Of a stretch of DNA of 45,348 bases, positions 7,526 to 15,341 are shown one piece after another. Origin of the DNA: Mitsuaria sp. GD03876 (GTDB taxonomy: Bacteria; Pseudomonadota; Gammaproteobacteria; Burkholderiales; Burkholderiaceae_C). The notes under the pieces are model-generated. The model was not told where the DNA came from, searched no databases, and worked only from the letters and a program-made list of their open reading frames with translations. Each line of letters opens with the position of its first letter. The stretch's first letter is position 1. The DNA is taken from contig NZ_JAOCCU010000050.1 in the NCBI RefSeq assembly GCF_029840635.1, positions 1 to 45,348 of the forward strand. Direction: 5' to 3'. A program made the translations under genes and the position numbers.

Positions 7526-10500
7526 CTATACCGCCCTTGGGTGGTACTTGTTGCCGCGGTTATTGAAAGCCGGCATTGTGCCCTCCAGCACATCCACGAC
7601 GTGGCCGTTGATGGCGGGATTCTCGATCGCACCCGAGAGATATGAGATTTTCGAACCGTTCTTGCGATCAAACGAGGACCAGATCAACTGCTCGGCATCG
7701 CAAACGACCGCAAGATTCGGGTTGTGCGTCACCATGATGATCTGGCGGAATTTTTTGGCCTTGGCCAGGACAGGGACAAGTAGGTTATAGACCGTCTCGT
7801 TGTCGAGATTCTCCTCAGGTTGGTCCAGAATAATCGGGTTACGGCCCTTGTCGACCAGTAGATAGAAAATGAGTAGCAAAGCGCCGCGTTGTCCCGGTGA
7901 TAGCTGTTCAATCCGGGTTTCCTGAAAGAGCAACGAGTATCGAGGCTCAAGAAATGGTAGCCCAAAAAGCAGGTCGTACACATCAACGACTGCCTTGTCC
8001 TTCTTTAGTATGGACGCGACGCCGATCATGGTCTTGCCGGCCGCACTCGCCGCTTCACATACCTTCTGGTGCAAGGCATCTACGAATCCAAGAATGCCGG
8101 CCTTGCTGCCGAACTCGAATTTGTCGGCTAAGCCCCGAATGATATTAAGGCTCTCGTCAACGCCCCGGAGTTCACCGTGCGTTTGTTTGATCAGATCAAA
8201 CAAGGTCGCAGCGATAGCGTCAGCAGACCCGTTCAAAGATGCCTGAAACTGAAGTTTGTATTCTTCGCGTATGAGTTCGTCACTTTGGATGAGATCCTGC
8301 ACTGGCTTGAAAAGGATCTCCCGGGCTTTTCGCTGCGCCTCCAGGACGTCGAAGATGTTGCCTGTGAGATTCATGCGTGCCTGCTTATGTTCAGTCAGCC
8401 GCTTCGGCAATTCGTCGAGTTGCTTGATCCGCTCCAGCAGCCCCAACTGGGCCTCAGGCGTTTCGGCTGTACCCTTCAGTTCAGCGAGCTTCTGATTCCA
8501 ACTCTCAAGCGCCGCGAGTTCCTGCTGATACTGAAGCTGCGGTCCATCTAGCTTGGCATTCAAGGGCGATCGTTCGTCCTCAAGCTTGATCTTCTGTGTG
8601 GCCGCTGCATCGCTGTTTGCCTGCAAAGCATTCTGCTGGCCTGGGATAGCATCGGCGATGACCTGCAGCGCGTCATCCTTGCTTGTGAACGCGACGACTG
8701 CATCGGCTGCAAGGCCCAGCAACGCCAGATCCTTGTCAGTGTCGACCAGGAATTGCGCGTGCGCGCGCGTCAGCACCTGCACGCGCTCCCGGATGTTTTG
8801 GACAGCCTTGAGCTTCCCTGCAAGCGCTAGGCTGGTCGCCGCATCTTTCGCTGCATTCGTCTCGAGCGTCTTTAGTTCAGCCGCTATCTGCTCAAGGCGC
8901 GTGGTCGCCGCCTGTTGGTCTGGCGTCAGCGCGTCTGCCGGCTTGGGACCAACCATCGGCTTGATCTTTTGGTGCTCGTCGATCTGGTGATTCTTGGCCG
9001 CGAGAAGCTCCTGTATCGAGCTCTTAACGCTGGGCTGAAGCTGCTCTTCAATGGCCGCAATCTCTCCATTGACGCGATGCAAATCTTTCCGGAAGTCGTT
9101 CAGCTGAATGCGGAACCCGTCCTCTTGCTGCTCTATCAATTGGTCGAAGTTGTGCGCGCCGAGGCGAATCTGCTCGCTGGTGTGCGAGAAGATCACCGAG
9201 CGTAACTCCTGCTCAAAGGCGTTGGAGCTTCCGGTGATGTGCGCGTTGCATAGAGCTTCGAAATGGTTCTGCGGGATGTATCTCACCATCTCGACCTTGT
9301 CGGGTGCGGGGTCGTCAGAGAGAACCCTGGTCCCGCTCTTGGTATCGACCCACGTCAACTTGCCGGTAAAGTTCTTCGCAGGCTCACCGTTCTTGCCGAG
9401 GAAGCGCTCCTTTCTTAGGAATGAGAAATGCTGCTTCTGCCGGGAATTGCCGAGAAGCGCGATCACATCGGCAAGGGCGCTCTTTCCGCTGCCCTTGTTG
9501 CCGATGATCGCAACTAGGTCGGAGTTGAGGGGGATCGTGGTGCCATGAAGCCAAATCCCCGGCGCGGCGGCGACGTGCTTGGTGATCTCGACGCGGTCAA
9601 TAAAGAAAGGCTTGTTGTTCTCGATTTCGATCTGTTTCGGCGGTCGATCGCCGATGAATGATCGCTTCGCAGGCTCCATCATGGCCTGCTGCAGGCCGAA
9701 GAACGTCGGATCCGCCTTGATCCATGTGATCTTTCCGGATGGAAAGTCACCGTAGCCGCGTTTGTCGTTGTCACCTTTGACTCCGACGAAACAATGGGCG
9801 TCGCTGCCCGAAACGACAATACGAGGAACGTTGCCTAGTCGTTCCTGAAACTTCTTCAGGAATTCCTTATTCTTCTCGGTCGGTTCATTAATAAAGCAAT
9901 CGCGCAATTCGAGGTTGCGCGATTCGAAGATCGGGGATGACTTGAACAGCGAAATGAAGAACGCATAGTGCTCTTGCCACTTCACTTCCTTAAGACCGTC
10001 ACTGGTATCAAACGGCATGAAGCCAATGGCGAGACCATCCTTGACGTGCGCGATTGCCGCTTTGTAGCTTTCAGCAGTTAACTCGGCCAGCGAACATCCT
10101 GCGCGAAGCGCGTTGGCTTCGTCGGCCATATCGGCTTTCTTGAAGCCCTTGTGATTCAGGTTATCCTCGGACGTCGTCCGCGCCAGTTCAATAAGCCCGG
10201 CATTCGAGAGCGCGCTGCCAGTCTCCGCAATGCGCAGCATTGATTTGAAGTCGTGAAGCGTTTGATCCGGGGTATGGTCGGAGAACAGGACGTGTACGTT
10301 GAGACGCTTTCCCGGTATGTTCATGGGCGCCATAAGCCGGAGTTCGATACCGGGGAACACGGTCTTGTTGAGCTTTGGCGCGCCCTCTTCCTTCAGGCGG
10401 CGTTGAAGCGCGAACCAGCCATCGAATGTCCAGTAGTCCATCAACGCGAATACCGCAGGTGGGGCGGCGTTGAGGGCTCCGATCATCTGGTCGACGAGAC

Positions 10501-10630
10501 CGCGGTTGTGCGCAGAATTCGGGTCAGCGTCGAACTTTGCGCCTTTCCAGTAGAAGGACGCGGGCGTATGAACGTGCAGGTCCCACTGCCTCCATTCCGA
10601 GCCACGTTCGAATGCGTCTGACATTGGCAT
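7526..10630 (-). CDS. TrlF-type protein: PHP phosphoesterase domain fused to SMC/ABC ATPase
   Basis: A 1034-residue protein. The N-terminal PHP domain shows WDLHVHTP (H19, H21) and GSDAHC (D277, H279), metal-binding motifs of PHP phosphoesterases and nucleases. An SMC/RecN-like ATPase follows: Walker A AIIGNKGSGKSALADVI (K383), a coiled-coil middle at about residues 490-830, signature LSPGQRGALLL, Walker B PIILDQPEENLDNE (D936, catalytic E nearby) and H-loop IIMVTHNPNL. The ATG at 10630 has AGGAGGAG just upstream. From memory this matches the TrlF family of AAA-like ATPases; PHP-SMC fusions are predicted to be nucleic-acid-processing effectors of genome-conflict systems. It is intact, lower in GC than core genes, and lies inside the repeat-bracketed segment. 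Substrate and role are inferred, not shown. Confidence 0.88.
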   Translation of the reverse strand: MPMSDAFERGSEWRQWDLHVHTPASFYWKGAKFDADPNSAHNRGLVDQMIGALNAAPPAVFALMDYWTFDGWFALQRRLKEEGAPKLNKTVFPGIELRLMAPMNIPGKRLNVHVLFSDHTPDQTLHDFKSMLRIAETGSALSNAGLIELARTTSEDNLNHKGFKKADMADEANALRAGCSLAELTAESYKAAIAHVKDGLAIGFMPFDTSDGLKEVKWQEHYAFFISLFKSSPIFESRNLELRDCFINEPTEKNKEFLKKFQERLGNVPRIVVSGSDAHCFVGVKGDNDKRGYGDFPSGKITWIKADPTFFGLQQAMMEPAKRSFIGDRPPKQIEIENNKPFFIDRVEITKHVAAAPGIWLHGTTIPLNSDLVAIIGNKGSGKSALADVIALLGNSRQKQHFSFLRKERFLGKNGEPAKNFTGKLTWVDTKSGTRVLSDDPAPDKVEMVRYIPQNHFEALCNAHITGSSNAFEQELRSVIFSHTSEQIRLGAHNFDQLIEQQEDGFRIQLNDFRKDLHRVNGEIAAIEEQLQPSVKSSIQELLAAKNHQIDEHQKIKPMVGPKPADALTPDQQAATTRLEQIAAELKTLETNAAKDAATSLALAGKLKAVQNIRERVQVLTRAHAQFLVDTDKDLALLGLAADAVVAFTSKDDALQVIADAIPGQQNALQANSDAAATQKIKLEDERSPLNAKLDGPQLQYQQELAALESWNQKLAELKGTAETPEAQLGLLERIKQLDELPKRLTEHKQARMNLTGNIFDVLEAQRKAREILFKPVQDLIQSDELIREEYKLQFQASLNGSADAIAATLFDLIKQTHGELRGVDESLNIIRGLADKFEFGSKAGILGFVDALHQKVCEAASAAGKTMIGVASILKKDKAVVDVYDLLFGLPFLEPRYSLLFQETRIEQLSPGQRGALLLIFYLLVDKGRNPIILDQPEENLDNETVYNLLVPVLAKAKKFRQIIMVTHNPNLAVVCDAEQLIWSSFDRKNGSKISYLSGAIENPAINGHVVDVLEGTMPAFNNRGNKYHPRAV

Positions 10631-11084
10631 GGCATCTCCTCCTGGCCGATCTTATTGTTGCTAGGGAAGGTCCGAACAACGCGTCGTCGACGGCGATTTC
10701 TAGCTCGCGATTGGAACATGATGGCCGGCGCCGCAGTCGCAGGTCCGCCCAAGCCACCAATGCTGTTGGCGCCGACAACCGGGGCTTTCATTAAGTCAAC
10801 GTTTGACGCTCTTCGTCAATGACTGAGTTTCGATCGGCAGCGCACTTCACGCTCCGTTCGGCACCGATAGCAGTCGCCGCATCTCGGACCTCGCGCGGTG
10901 GGATCGCCCCGCAGTCGGGAATACGGCGCGAAGCCGTCATCCGACCAACGTGGACCAAAGGCTGCAACCGCTGCAGAGCAGCCCCCCATCAAACTGGCAA
11001 ACCCGTTCTGACGCTCGTCGAGTGGGGGCACCGCAGAGCAACGCACAGCCGGATCATTGCGACCGCTTCTGATGGGAGATGCTT
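10631..11084. other. gene-poor spacer with remnants
   Basis: No intact gene is visible in these 454 bases. The first part carries the trlF ribosome-binding site and presumably its promoter. Bases 10999-11072 hold the deleted remnant of gene X, and the right 102-bp repeat starts at 11031. The segment 10810-10998 (open on both strands, Arg-rich translations) looks degenerate and matches nothing I recognise. Confidence 0.6.
10999..11072 (+). pseudogene. deleted, frameshifted 3' remnant of gene X (compare 5547-5999)
   Basis: Bases 10999-11027 match 5844-5872 (two mismatches) and 11031-11072 match 5958-5999. The offset changes from 5155 to 5073, so 82 bases are missing here. That is not a multiple of three, so PVLTLVEWG is followed by a frame change and the conserved tail QSNAQPDHCDRF is out of frame. 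No similarity to gene X is visible upstream of 10999. Confidence 0.82.
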
Positions 11085-11132
11085 CTACGTGGTGGACCAC
11101 GCCTGGATGGTCTCTTCCAAAACGTCATCCCA
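11031..11132 (+). repeat. 102-bp direct repeat, right copy
   Basis: Same orientation as 5958-6059, three mismatches by eye. This copy runs from the deleted gene X into the 3' end of the intact gene Y. Together the two copies bracket the 6120-6587 gene, the 6835-7290 gene and trlF. Confidence 0.95.
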
Positions 11133-11558
11133 GCACTCGCACTTCACCAGTTGCCAGTGACGCGTCGCGACGTGATTGAGATATCCGACCACGGCAGCTC
11201 GTTGCTCCTCGCCGAGTAATGAGAAGTCCCGAGCCAAAGGGCCGAGGGAGATGTAGTTGATGAAGCGCATCAGGAACGGGTCGCCGTCCCGATCCTTGCA
11301 TCCTGACTCGGCCAGCTCCATCAATCTCGGAAGCAGATAGGCGCCCGCTGCAGGCGAGAGATGACCGAGGGGGCTCCATGAGACGAGGCCGAAATCGAGG
11401 GCTTCGACATGTTCGCGAGGTTTTCCGCCCAGCATCTCTTCATAGTCGAAGCGCTCGGGTTCGTAGAGATCCTCTTCGATGTACTGGCTCGGTTGAGCGA
11501 AGTCGGCGAAGACTCGATAGATCTCGGGGATCGGGGACGGGGTCTCTGTTACGGCCAT
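11085..11558 (-). CDS. conserved hypothetical protein (gene Y, DUF6714-like)
   Basis: A 157-residue soluble protein with no signal peptide. It runs from an acidic N-terminal block (YIEEDLYEPERFDYEEMLGG) through LGHLSPAAGAYLLPRLMELA and FINYISLGPLARDFSLLGEE to CWDDVLEETIQAW near the end. From memory the layout resembles the DUF6714 family of small proteins of unknown function; this is a recollection, not a search. It is the intact partner of the deleted copy at 6012-6099. Its 3' end lies within the right 102-bp repeat and is convergent with the remnant of gene X. There is no clear ribosome-binding sequence before the ATG at 11558. Confidence 0.7.
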   Translation of the reverse strand: MAVTETPSPIPEIYRVFADFAQPSQYIEEDLYEPERFDYEEMLGGKPREHVEALDFGLVSWSPLGHLSPAAGAYLLPRLMELAESGCKDRDGDPFLMRFINYISLGPLARDFSLLGEEQRAAVVGYLNHVATRHWQLVKCECWDDVLEETIQAWSTT

Positions 11559-11793
11559 CGGGCGATTGTGAAACCAGTGCGCGTCTTCGCTGCGATGCCC
11601 GATCGTCTAGCGTTTGACCGCGTGCTCCTCAGGCAGGCCCGTGCACCCAGCCTGCTCGCAGGCATACAAGAACACTCGCTGAACTGGCAGCCAGCGTTGA
11701 GGTTGTCCTCTTCAAACCTGCAGTTCAAAAATCGGCAGCGGGCAAAGATGCAGCCGGCGAAGACCGATCCGCGAAACAGGCATGGAGGTCACT

Positions 11794-12249
11794 TCAGACC
11801 GGTGAGGTGCGGGACGGTCGCACGTCAAGAGGGTCGCACCGTGCCGTCAGGCCAGCGAGCGCCACCGCCTCCACCTCCACCGCCAGCCCGTAATGCAGCT
11901 CGGCCACCCCGGCCACCGCGCGAGCGGGCCGGTGGCTGCCGATCCACTCGGCATAGAGCCGGTTGAACGCCGGCCATTGCGCGATGTCGGTGATGTAGAC
12001 CCGCACCTGCAGCAAGTCCCGCGGCGTCAGCCCCACGCGGTCCAGCGCGGCTTCCAGGTTAGCCAGCACCTGACGCGTCTGCGTCTCGAAGGACGCGTCC
12101 TTCAACGGCGTGCCCTCGCGGTCGATGGGCAGCATCCCCGAGATGAAAGCCAGCCCGGCAGCCACGCTCACATGGGAGCAATGCCCCGCCGGCGGCGAGA
12201 GCGCCTCACTGTCGGCGAGCTCGATGAGATGTGCATCCGCTGCTTCCAT
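11794..12249 (-). CDS. RidA family reactive imine/enamine deaminase
   Basis: A 151-residue member of the RidA/YjgF/TdcF family, trimeric cytoplasmic proteins that hydrolyse reactive enamine or imine intermediates released by PLP enzymes. Visible family blocks are LAFISGMLPIDREG, ETQTRQVLANLEAALDRVGL, LLQVRVYITDIAQWPAFN and RPARAVAGVAELHYGLAVEV, including the conserved Arg and the final Glu of the active site. The tail after about residue 130 is longer than usual and poorly conserved. The gene starts 13 bases after the stop of the hydroxyaspartate ammonia-lyase gene on the same strand, so they are almost certainly one operon. RidA would clear the imine that the lyase releases. Exact substrate preference is inferred from context. 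Confidence 0.9.
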   Translation of the reverse strand: MEAADAHLIELADSEALSPPAGHCSHVSVAAGLAFISGMLPIDREGTPLKDASFETQTRQVLANLEAALDRVGLTPRDLLQVRVYITDIAQWPAFNRLYAEWIGSHRPARAVAGVAELHYGLAVEVEAVALAGLTARCDPLDVRPSRTSPV

Positions 12250-12262
12250 GGCGCCCCCGGGA

Positions 12263-13225
12263 TCAGCCCGCGACCAGGCTCGCGAACCGCGTCAGGTCGA
12301 CGTTGCCGCCGCTGATCAGCACGCCGACGCGCTTGCCCTTGAGGTCCGCCTTGCGTTGGCGCGCCGCCGCGAAGCCCAGGCAACCGGTCGGCTCGACCAG
12401 CATCTTCATCCGGCTGGCCAGGAAGCCCATGCACTCGACCAACTCGGCGTCGGAGACGGTCAGCACGTCGTTGACCTCACGCCGGATGATCGGGAACGTG
12501 ATCTCGCCGAGATGCGGCGTCTGCGCGCCGTCGGCGATGGTCTTGGGCGTGTCGATGTGGACGATGCTTCCGGTGCGGAAGGATTGCTGCCCGTCGTTCC
12601 CCGCCTCCGGCTCGACACCGAAGAGCGCGCAGCGAGGCGACAACGCGCGCGTCGCCAGCGCGCTGCCCGACAGCAGTCCGCCGCCGCCCAGCGGGACGAA
12701 GAAGGCGTCGAGTTCGCCGACCTCCTCGAACAGCTCCTTCGCGGCCGTGCCCTGGCCGGTCAGCACGTCGGGATGGTCATATGGCGGGATGAGGGTCAGG
12801 CCATGCTGCTCCGCCAGCTTGCGGCCGATCTGCTCGCGGTCTTCCTTGAAGCGGTCGTACAGCACCACGTTGCCGCCATAACCCCGCGTCGCCGCGACCT
12901 TGGCCGCGGGCGCGTCGTTGGGCATCACGATGGTCGCCGGAATGCCCAGCAGCTTCCCCGACAGCGCGATCGCCTGCGCATGGTTGCCCGACGAGAACGC
13001 AACGACGCCCGCCTTGCGCTGCGCTTCGCTGAACCGCGACAACGCATTGAACGCGCCGCGGAACTTGAACGCCCCGATGCGCTGGAAGTTCTCGCACTTG
13101 AAGAACACCTCGGCGCCGAATTCGTCGTTGACAGTGCGGGAGGTCAGCACCGGCGTCTTGTGCGCGTGGCCTTCGATGCGGCGGGCCGCCGCGATGACGT
13201 CGTCATAGGTGGGGAGGTTCTGCAT
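12263..13225 (-). CDS. threo-3-hydroxyaspartate ammonia-lyase (serine racemase / threonine dehydratase-like PLP enzyme)
   Basis: A 320-residue fold-type II PLP enzyme. It carries the Schiff-base lysine in FQRIGAFKFRGAFN (K54), SSGNHAQAIALSGKLLG for substrate carboxylate binding, and the phosphate loop VPLGGGGLLSGS. The overall sequence, with VEPEAGNDGQQSF and IDTPKTIADGAQT, resembles threo-3-hydroxy-L-aspartate ammonia-lyases, which convert hydroxyaspartate to oxaloacetate and ammonia. Serine racemase or threonine deaminase activity is an alternative. Threonine deaminases of the IlvA type carry a C-terminal ACT-like regulatory domain, absent here. The adjacent RidA and YheO/DauR-like regulator support a catabolic role. 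The start is preceded by an AGGA element, with the ATG at 13225. Confidence 0.88.
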   Translation of the reverse strand: MQNLPTYDDVIAAARRIEGHAHKTPVLTSRTVNDEFGAEVFFKCENFQRIGAFKFRGAFNALSRFSEAQRKAGVVAFSSGNHAQAIALSGKLLGIPATIVMPNDAPAAKVAATRGYGGNVVLYDRFKEDREQIGRKLAEQHGLTLIPPYDHPDVLTGQGTAAKELFEEVGELDAFFVPLGGGGLLSGSALATRALSPRCALFGVEPEAGNDGQQSFRTGSIVHIDTPKTIADGAQTPHLGEITFPIIRREVNDVLTVSDAELVECMGFLASRMKMLVEPTGCLGFAAARQRKADLKGKRVGVLISGGNVDLTRFASLVAG

Positions 13226-13273
13226 GGGGAAGTCCTGAGGAAGGGAAGGGGATGCGGGTGCCGGCGCTCGCGC

Positions 13274-13924
13274 TCACTTGGCGTCGCTGTAGACCGTCGC
13301 TCGGGAAACGCCCAGGTGGGCGGCGATGGTGTCCATGGCGCGGCGCACTTCCAGCAGGCCCGCCGACTTGAGCTCCTTCACGAGCGTGCGGCGGTCGTCC
13401 GGCTTCAACGCGCGCGGCGTCGAGGCCAGGCGGGCGGCGAACTCGTCGATCCGGGCGCGGATCAGCTCGGCGCCCGAGGGGTCGAGCGATTCCCGCGCTG
13501 CCGTGCCGCCCTCGATCGCGGTGAACTTGCTGATGGCGCTCTGGAAGCCCTGGAACAGCGTCAGGTCCACGTTCATGCACAGCGCCGCGATGTAGCGGCC
13601 CTGCGAGTCCTTGATCCCGATCGACGTGCTCTTGGCCTGGCGGCCATCCGCGAACTGGTTGGGATAGTTGGCGATGACCTGGTCGTAGCCCGGATCCATG
13701 ATCCGCGCCAGGCCCAGCTCGGTCGCCGGATCGCCGACCTCGCGGCCGGAGAGGTTGTTGTGGATGGCCAGCACCGCATGCGCCGGGTCCAGCAGGTCGT
13801 GCACGACGACCTCGGTGAACGGCGCGAAGGTCTGCGCCAGGCCTTCGGCGACCTGCTTGAGCTGCGCCAGCAGCAACTGCTGCTCGGGAGTCTTCTTGGG
13901 CATGTCGGGCAGTCTGACGATCAT
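13274..13924 (-). CDS. YheO/DauR-like PAS-HTH transcriptional regulator
   Basis: A 216-residue regulator. The N-terminal YheO-like PAS domain runs from LAQTFAPFTEVVVHDLLDPA through STSIGIKDSQGRYIAALCMN. A C-terminal helix-turn-helix follows (RRTLVKELKSAGLLEVRRAM and IAAHLGVSRATVYSDAK). DauR in Pseudomonas is a relative that represses D-amino-acid catabolism. The ATG at 13924 is used; ATG 13903 (MPKKTPEQQ) is equally possible, and the frame is open to 14011. It heads the operon with the hydroxyaspartate lyase and RidA genes (48-bp spacer). A perfect inverted repeat immediately upstream suggests autoregulation. The effector is probably an amino-acid derivative, by inference. Confidence 0.87.
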   Translation of the reverse strand: MIVRLPDMPKKTPEQQLLLAQLKQVAEGLAQTFAPFTEVVVHDLLDPAHAVLAIHNNLSGREVGDPATELGLARIMDPGYDQVIANYPNQFADGRQAKSTSIGIKDSQGRYIAALCMNVDLTLFQGFQSAISKFTAIEGGTAARESLDPSGAELIRARIDEFAARLASTPRALKPDDRRTLVKELKSAGLLEVRRAMDTIAAHLGVSRATVYSDAK

Positions 13925-13930
13925 TGGACT

Positions 13931-13952
13931 ATTTGTCAAACTATGGACAAAT
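13931..13952. promoter_or_regulatory. inverted-repeat operator upstream of the YheO/DauR-like regulator
   Basis: ATTTGTC (13931-13937) and GACAAAT (13946-13952) form a perfect 7-bp dyad with an 8-base spacer. It ends 7 bases upstream of the chosen start and lies in a short AT-rich pocket in otherwise GC-rich DNA. The position is that of an autoregulatory operator for the three-gene operon. Confidence 0.6.
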
Positions 13953-14042
13953 ATTCCAGCGAGGCGTCCCGATGCCACGGCTTTCAGACCTGAACACGAT
14001 CCGCGCGCCATGCGAGCACGGATGACCGGTCTCCGTCCCGCG

Positions 14043-15341
14043 CTACAGCGGCACCTGCCCCGTGTACCCCGTCATCTCCAGGTACCCCCAGCCCAGCGTG
14101 CGGCCGGCCTCGTCGGCCAGGCGCGCGACGCCTTCCCAGTACGGGAATCCGGTGCTGCGGCGCGCGTCGATCTCCTGCGCGGCGTAGGCCGCCTCGATGA
14201 GGAACACGCCCTTGGGCGAGCGGATCCGCCATCGCACCGGGTACCGCGCCAGGCTCACCGGGCTGGTCCAGAACGCGAGCGGCTCGAACGCCAGTTGCTG
14301 TTGCAGGTCCGTCTGCGCGCCACCGCGCGACGCCGGCTCGCGCCAGCTGCCGCCCGTCCAGACGACCCGGCCATCCTGGCCGCGCATCTGGAACAGCGTC
14401 AGCGCCGTGCCGTCGTCCAGGTTCAGGCCGAGCCAGTCCCAGCCCATCGCGCGTTCCCGCGACGTCTCGGCGCCGCGGCCGAGGTACTGGTTGCTCCACT
14501 CGTGATCGAGCCATGCCCGCGTCCGCACCTCGCGCGAGCCGCCCTCGCGCAGCACCAGCCGGCCCGTGCCGCTCAATTGCGGCTCGCTGACGTAGCGGCT
14601 CGCCTGCTGCGGGTCTGGCCCCTTGCGCGACCAGCCCGCGTCGCCTTGCAGCAGCGGCGCCTGCGGGGCGTCCAACGTCAGTTCGAGCGCGAAACCGGCG
14701 GGCTCGCTCGGCATGCGCAGCAGGTAGCGGCTACGGCCGTCGGGGCCGTCCAGGCGCCGCAACAGCCAGTCGCCCAGGCGCACCTGCGTGTCGTCGATCT
14801 CGGCGCGGGCATTCGCGAAGCCGTGCCGCAGCACCCGCTGGTCGTGCAGCAGCCGCTGGCGGCCGAGGTCCGAGATCGCCGCATGCCCGAGCATCACCTG
14901 CGACGGCGCGAAGGCGCCTTGCAGCGGGCGCTTCAAGTCGTTGCGCACCCGGAAGAACGTCAGCTGGAAACCGAAGTCGGGGCGCGCGTCCGCCGAAGGC
15001 GTCGACGTGCCGGCATGCAGCACGCCGGTGACGTACCACCACTCGACGCGCGTCTCGGGGTGGGCGCCGTGATCGCGGGGGAAGTGGAGAGGGGCAGCCG
15101 ACAGCGGTTCCGCGCTCGACGGCATGCCGGCCACGTCGGTCGACTGCGACTGCGCTTGCGACCGCGACTGTGGCTGCGGCTGCGACTGCGGCTGCGACTG
15201 CGGCTGCGATTGCGCCCGCGGCGATGTCGACCATGACGACGATGGCGACTGGGCTTGAGCCTCGAGCGGCGTCAGCGCCGCCTGCGCGCCCATCAGCCCG
15301 GCGGCGCCGAGTCCCTTCAGCAGCGGACGCCGTCCGATCAT
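14043..15341 (-). CDS. Tat-exported AttH/CrtC-like lipocalin-domain protein
   Basis: A 432-residue protein with the N-terminus MIGRRPLLKGLGAAG, a twin-arginine signal with the RRxxLK core and a hydrophobic stretch. A low-complexity Gln/Ser/Pro linker follows at about residues 30-68. The tandem lipocalin-like domains of the AttH/carotenoid hydratase-like superfamily follow: HPETRVEWWYVTGVL, FGFQLTFFRVR, AWLDHEWSNQYLG and WDWLGLNLDDGTALTLFQMR. Its ATG overlaps the permease stop (TGATG), so translation is probably coupled. This triad (ATPase, FtsX-type permease, secreted AttH-like protein) recurs in proteobacteria and is thought to handle a lipid or other hydrophobic substrate at the cell envelope. 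The substrate and enzymatic activity are unknown. Confidence 0.88.
   Translation of the reverse strand: MIGRRPLLKGLGAAGLMGAQAALTPLEAQAQSPSSSWSTSPRAQSQPQSQPQSQPQPQSRSQAQSQSTDVAGMPSSAEPLSAAPLHFPRDHGAHPETRVEWWYVTGVLHAGTSTPSADARPDFGFQLTFFRVRNDLKRPLQGAFAPSQVMLGHAAISDLGRQRLLHDQRVLRHGFANARAEIDDTQVRLGDWLLRRLDGPDGRSRYLLRMPSEPAGFALELTLDAPQAPLLQGDAGWSRKGPDPQQASRYVSEPQLSGTGRLVLREGGSREVRTRAWLDHEWSNQYLGRGAETSRERAMGWDWLGLNLDDGTALTLFQMRGQDGRVVWTGGSWREPASRGGAQTDLQQQLAFEPLAFWTSPVSLARYPVRWRIRSPKGVFLIEAAYAAQEIDARRSTGFPYWEGVARLADEAGRTLGWGYLEMTGYTGQVPL
15141..15216. repeat. coding hexanucleotide repeat (Gln-Ser/Gln-Pro tract)
   Basis: Reiterated TGCGAC and TGCGGC hexamers on the plus strand encode alternating Gln-Ser and Gln-Pro pairs in the linker of the AttH-like protein. 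Because the unit is 6 bases, slippage would change linker length without a frameshift. Confidence 0.8.

Noticed and set aside
5958-11600. Integron cassette array (small genes with repeated junctions)
   Set aside because: The repeat lies across the ends of two convergent genes, not at cassette ends. Paired attC core sites are absent (a single GCTTAAC near 7495 has no partner), gene orientations differ, and there is no integron integrase.
11559-11793. Possible small gene between gene Y and the RidA gene
   Set aside because: A plus-strand frame is open here but has no supported start, no recognisable motif, and runs into the antisense of the RidA gene.
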